The translations under genes were made by a program, and so were the position numbers. A stretch of 64,000 bases of DNA, from positions 165,376,590-165,440,589 of the forward strand of contig CP136062.1 of the NCBI GenBank assembly GCA_032622095.1, written 5' to 3'. Below the pieces are notes generated by a model, which was given only the letters and a program-made list of their open reading frames with translations, had not been told where the DNA came from and made no database searches. Every line of letters begins with the position of its first letter. The first letter of the stretch is position 1. Shown piece after piece: positions 61,523 through 64,000 of this stretch. The stretch comes from Siphonodentalium dalli. Its lineage: Eukaryota; Mollusca; Scaphopoda; Gadilida; Siphonodentaliidae.

Positions 61523-62690
61523 TGGCCAAAATGTCATTATTTTGGTGAAGTAAATGACTATTGTTGATTTGTTAATATAACTAATTTGGAGTAATGCTTG
61601 TACCGCTACGGAGTGTTTCAGGGTTTCAGGGTACAGTTTTGTTGGTATACTTACAAACGCGAAGTGTTACTTATAGTCGATTTGTGTAGTTTATAGTCAC
61701 TATTAAATTGGTTATATTGTCTGGCCATAATGTCATTATTTTGGTGAAGTGAATGTCTTTTGTTGATTTGTTAATATAACCAATTTGGAGTAATGCTTGT
61801 ACCGCTGTGGAGTGTTTCAGGGTACAGTTTTGTTGTTATACTTGCAAACGCGAAGTGTTACTTAGTCGATTTGTGTAGTTTATAGTCACTGTTAAATTGG
61901 TTATATTGTCTGGCCATAATGTCATTATTTTTGTGAAGTGAATGTCTTTTGTTGATTTGTTAATATAACCAATTTGGAGTAATGCTTGTACCGCTGTGGA
62001 GTGTTTCAGGGTACAGTTTTGTTGGTATACTTGCAAACGCGAAGTGTTACTTACAGTCGATTTGTGTAGTTTATAGTCACTGTTAAATTGGTTATATTGT
62101 CTGGCCATAATGTCATTATTTTGGTGAAGTGAATGTCTTTTGTTGATTTTTTAATATAACCAATTTGGAGTAATGCTTGTACCGCTGTGGAGTGTTTCAG
62201 GGTACAGTTTTGTTGGTATACTTGGAAACGCGAAGTGTTACTTACAGTCGATTTGTGTAGTTTATAGTCACTGTTAAATTGGTTATATTGTCTGGCCATA
62301 ATGTCATTATTTTGGTGAAGTGAATGTCTTTTGTTGATTTGTTAATATAACCAATTTGGAGTAATGCTTGTACCGCTGTGGAGTGTTTCAGGGTACAGTT
62401 TTGTTGGTATACTTGCAAACGCGAAGTGTTACTTACAGTCGATTTGTGTAGCTTATAGTCACTGTTAAATTGGTTATATTTTCTGGCCATAATGTCATTA
62501 TTTTGGTGAAGTGAATGTCTTTTGTTGATTTGTTAATATAACCAATTTGGAGTAATGCTTGTACCGCTGTGGAGTGTTTCGGGGTACAGTTTTGTTGGTA
62601 CACGTACAAACGCGAAGTGTTACTTACAGTCGATTTGTGTAGTTTATATATAGTCACTGTTAAATTTGTTATGGTTCAAATTTATCATTA
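61523..62690 (+). repeat. 191-bp tandem repeat, six copies, upstream of gag
   Basis: TGGCCATAATGTCATTATTT recurs at about 61,721, 61,910, 62,101, 62,292 and 62,483 (spacing 189-191 bp), with a diverged first unit at about 61,526. Units are over 95% alike by eye in the middle copies. Because 191 is not a multiple of three, the ORFs on the minus strand are accidental. The position, directly ahead of a gag-like frame, suggests a repeated leader or promoter region. Confidence 0.88.
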
Positions 62691-62852
62691 GTGGTAGATA
62701 CTTGTGTCAGCAAACATATATGTTCATGTCAAGTTATACAGGCACTCGATCGCGGTGTAATTTGTGATTTATTCACTTGAAATTACGGTTTTGCGTTTTT
62801 TCGGAGAAAATATTGATTTTCAGAGAAAAAACGTGTCAATAGACTTTGTGTA
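62691..62852 (+). other. short leader between the repeats and the gag-like frame
   Basis: AT-rich, no motif recognised. ATG at 62853 is preceded by TTTGTGTA. Confidence 0.4.
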
Positions 62853-63221
62853 ATGGCTGAACCGTTTCGGTCTGTTCAGCATGGCAGTAATTGTCAAAAC
62901 ACCGAATTATTGGCACATGTCAGTGGATTGGACCACGTGACCAGGTGGATTCAACAAATGCAGAATGAAACGCGTGATTTGAGGCAGGATTCGTTGAACA
63001 ATTGTTTCTTTTCTGGTCCCGTTAAACGGGATGGTAGGGAGAGTCTGGTAAATGAAGATCCCTCCGCGTGGAGTCGTTTGCAGAACGAGATCGAGGCAAA
63101 GCGGATCAATATTTTAAGACTAAATGCTTTTTGTGAAAAGGTTGCCAAACTTAACTCTAATTTTGCAAATGACACATGTGGGGAAGAAAGGCAGAAGGCC
63201 CCAATGCATCCTGATGTATGA
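62853..63221 (+). pseudogene. gag-like protein of an LTR retrotransposon, N-terminal segment (frame 1)
   Basis: 122 codons from ATG to TGA. The segment is hydrophilic, with an alpha-helical, Glu/Arg/Asn-rich character (LDHVTRWIQQMQNETRDLRQ; WSRLQNEIEAKRINILRLNA), as expected before a Gag capsid domain. It stops exactly where the next frame opens (ATGA overlap at 63218-63221). A stop-restart arrangement is formally possible, but the same kind of shift occurs again further on, so single-base losses in a decaying copy are more likely. The frame is not repaired here. Confidence 0.55.
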
Positions 63222-63790
63222 CCAGTGGCAAATTTGTGGCTTTTCGGGATAAAATCATGGCTTTTGTCAATGCGCAACGTATGGACGAGTTAGAAAGACG
63301 AGACACACTTTGTTGGGCCTTGGAGGGGAAGGCCTCTGACTATTTCTCCATGATGAAAAAACAAAACCCAGAGGGGGGTTTCGAGTGGATGATGGGGAAA
63401 TTGGCCAGCCGATTTGGGGGAACATTGCCAACTTTTGACAATTTCTACAATGCCTGCCAGGAACCCCAAGATTCCCTTGGTGATTGGGCAGATCAACTGC
63501 AAGCTATGGGGGGCAAGGTCTTTGAGGGTATGGCAACCAAATTGTTGGAGTGTCATTTGGCGTCGAGGTTTTGCCATGGATTGAGGGATAGAGAGGCAGC
63601 CAGTTTCCATCAGTGCATTAGGCATTGGAGGAAGCCAAGAGTAGTGTTCAGTACATATTGTCAAACCGGGGTGAGGGAAATTGGCAAAAGTGGGAGGCCC
63701 GACAAGTCTCATTCGGAATGGCGATCGTATCTCTTACTCGGAATGAAGACGACAGAATCGCCAGCATCCAGGGGGATATGGACAAGTTAA
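63218..63790 (+). pseudogene. gag-like protein, capsid-domain segment (frame 2)
   Basis: The open frame shows the hallmark of retrotransposon Gag: CWALEGKASDYFSMM, then WMMGKLASRFG, then NACQEPQDSLGDWADQL. These correspond to the W..L.G.A..F...L...RF pattern of the Retrotrans_gag family. The helices that follow (CHLASRFCHGLRD) also fit. After about codon 133 (63,615) the translation loses this character (KPRVVFSTYCQTG), which marks a second frame change. Pol, integrase and the zinc knuckle are not within the window. Gypsy/Ty3-type is the most likely class, but this is inferred from Gag alone. Confidence 0.65.
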
Positions 63791-64000
63791 AGTCAAGTAT
63801 GTCACACAGTATGTCCCATTTGACAACAGAAATGGGTCGACTGTCATCATTAGTAATGAAGTCCTCTGATGACAGTGCGCATGGTCACACGGTCATGGGA
63901 AAAAACTCAAACAAAGGCCCACATCCCACTAACCATTCAACCACAAATCAGAGGAAGCCTCCTTTTAGAAAGGGTCAATATGCCAACCAGAAGAACCTAA
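63622..64000 (+). pseudogene. gag-like protein, C-terminal segment (frame 3), cut by window end
   Basis: Open for 126 codons without a stop to the window end. It starts just after a TAG at 63619 and continues the Gag character lost in the preceding frame: ALEEAKSSVQYILSNRGEG, a helical stretch with DMDKLKSSMSHSMSHLTTEM that looks coiled-coil forming, then a Ser/His/Asn-rich and finally basic tail (RKPPFRKGQ), where a nucleic-acid-binding region would be expected. The frame is again shifted by the equivalent of one lost base. Confidence 0.55.

Noticed and set aside
61836-62657. Four overlapping minus-strand ORFs of 74-90 codons
   Set aside because: Produced by the 191-bp tandem repeat, whose length is not a multiple of three.
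61523-62690. CRISPR-like regular array
   Set aside because: The whole 191-bp unit is repeated with no unique spacers; a eukaryotic tandem repeat.
63290-63712. 140-codon minus-strand ORF
   Set aside because: Antisense shadow of the gag-like frame, which carries the recognisable motif.

Overview
The window looks like AT-rich, repeat-laden nuclear DNA from an invertebrate, most likely a bivalve mollusc. The evidence is spliced exons of an animal MTSS1/MIM-type gene, the 'AGCTCACCTGAGACGAAGTC' interspersed repeat that I associate with molluscan genomes, and a very high load of MITEs and foldback DNA. The species cannot be named from the sequence. No CRISPR array, rRNA gene or confident tRNA gene is visible.

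Region 1 (1-20,300) holds the 3' part of one gene on the + strand. Three coding exons (1910-2090, 11210-11341, 16923-17635) have matching splice phases. Together they encode the C-terminal half of an MTSS1/MTSS2 (missing-in-metastasis) orthologue: the Ser/Thr-rich 'QCSSGY' block, the 'RPASTAG' block, a proline-rich tail and a terminal actin-binding WH2 motif. The N-terminal I-BAR exons lie upstream of the window. The introns and 3' flank are packed with four kinds of non-autonomous DNA transposon: (T) TTAA-flanked hairpin MITEs with CCCTTT termini (piggyBac-like); (P) palindromic MITEs with CAAGCCTTGAAATAG termini and 8-bp target duplications (hAT-like); (H) CAGGG-type hAT MITEs; and (M) TA-flanked CAGTAATGC foldback MITEs (pogo/mariner-like). 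There are also two copies of the molluscan repeat and two retroposon-like fragments.

Region 2 (20,300-34,850) has no convincing gene. It carries more T, P and M elements, minisatellites, C-rich tandem repeats, a detached fragment of a giant foldback element (about 30,975-31,620), a paired inverted repeat, and one short ORF of unknown status at 30,511.

Region 3 (34,850-61,266) is dominated by two giant foldback elements that encode no recognisable protein. Foldback A (34,856-45,889, about 11 kb) has diverged arms, internal minisatellites and an inverted satellite inside its left arm. Foldback B (47,157-61,260, 14.1 kb) is an almost uninterrupted palindrome with arms of about 7 kb, a loop of about 10 bp, AG...CT ends and a perfect 6-bp target duplication (GACATT). 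AG/CT ends, a 6-bp duplication and long inverted repeats are hallmarks of Maverick/Polinton elements. My inference is that these are giant non-autonomous relatives of that group; this is the most notable content of the window.

Region 4 (about 46,300-47,156 and 61,267-64,000) appears to be the 5' part of an LTR retrotransposon into whose leader Foldback B inserted. It comprises a possible LTR and primer-binding site, then (beyond Foldback B) six 191-bp tandem repeats, then a frameshifted gag-like reading frame cut by the window end.
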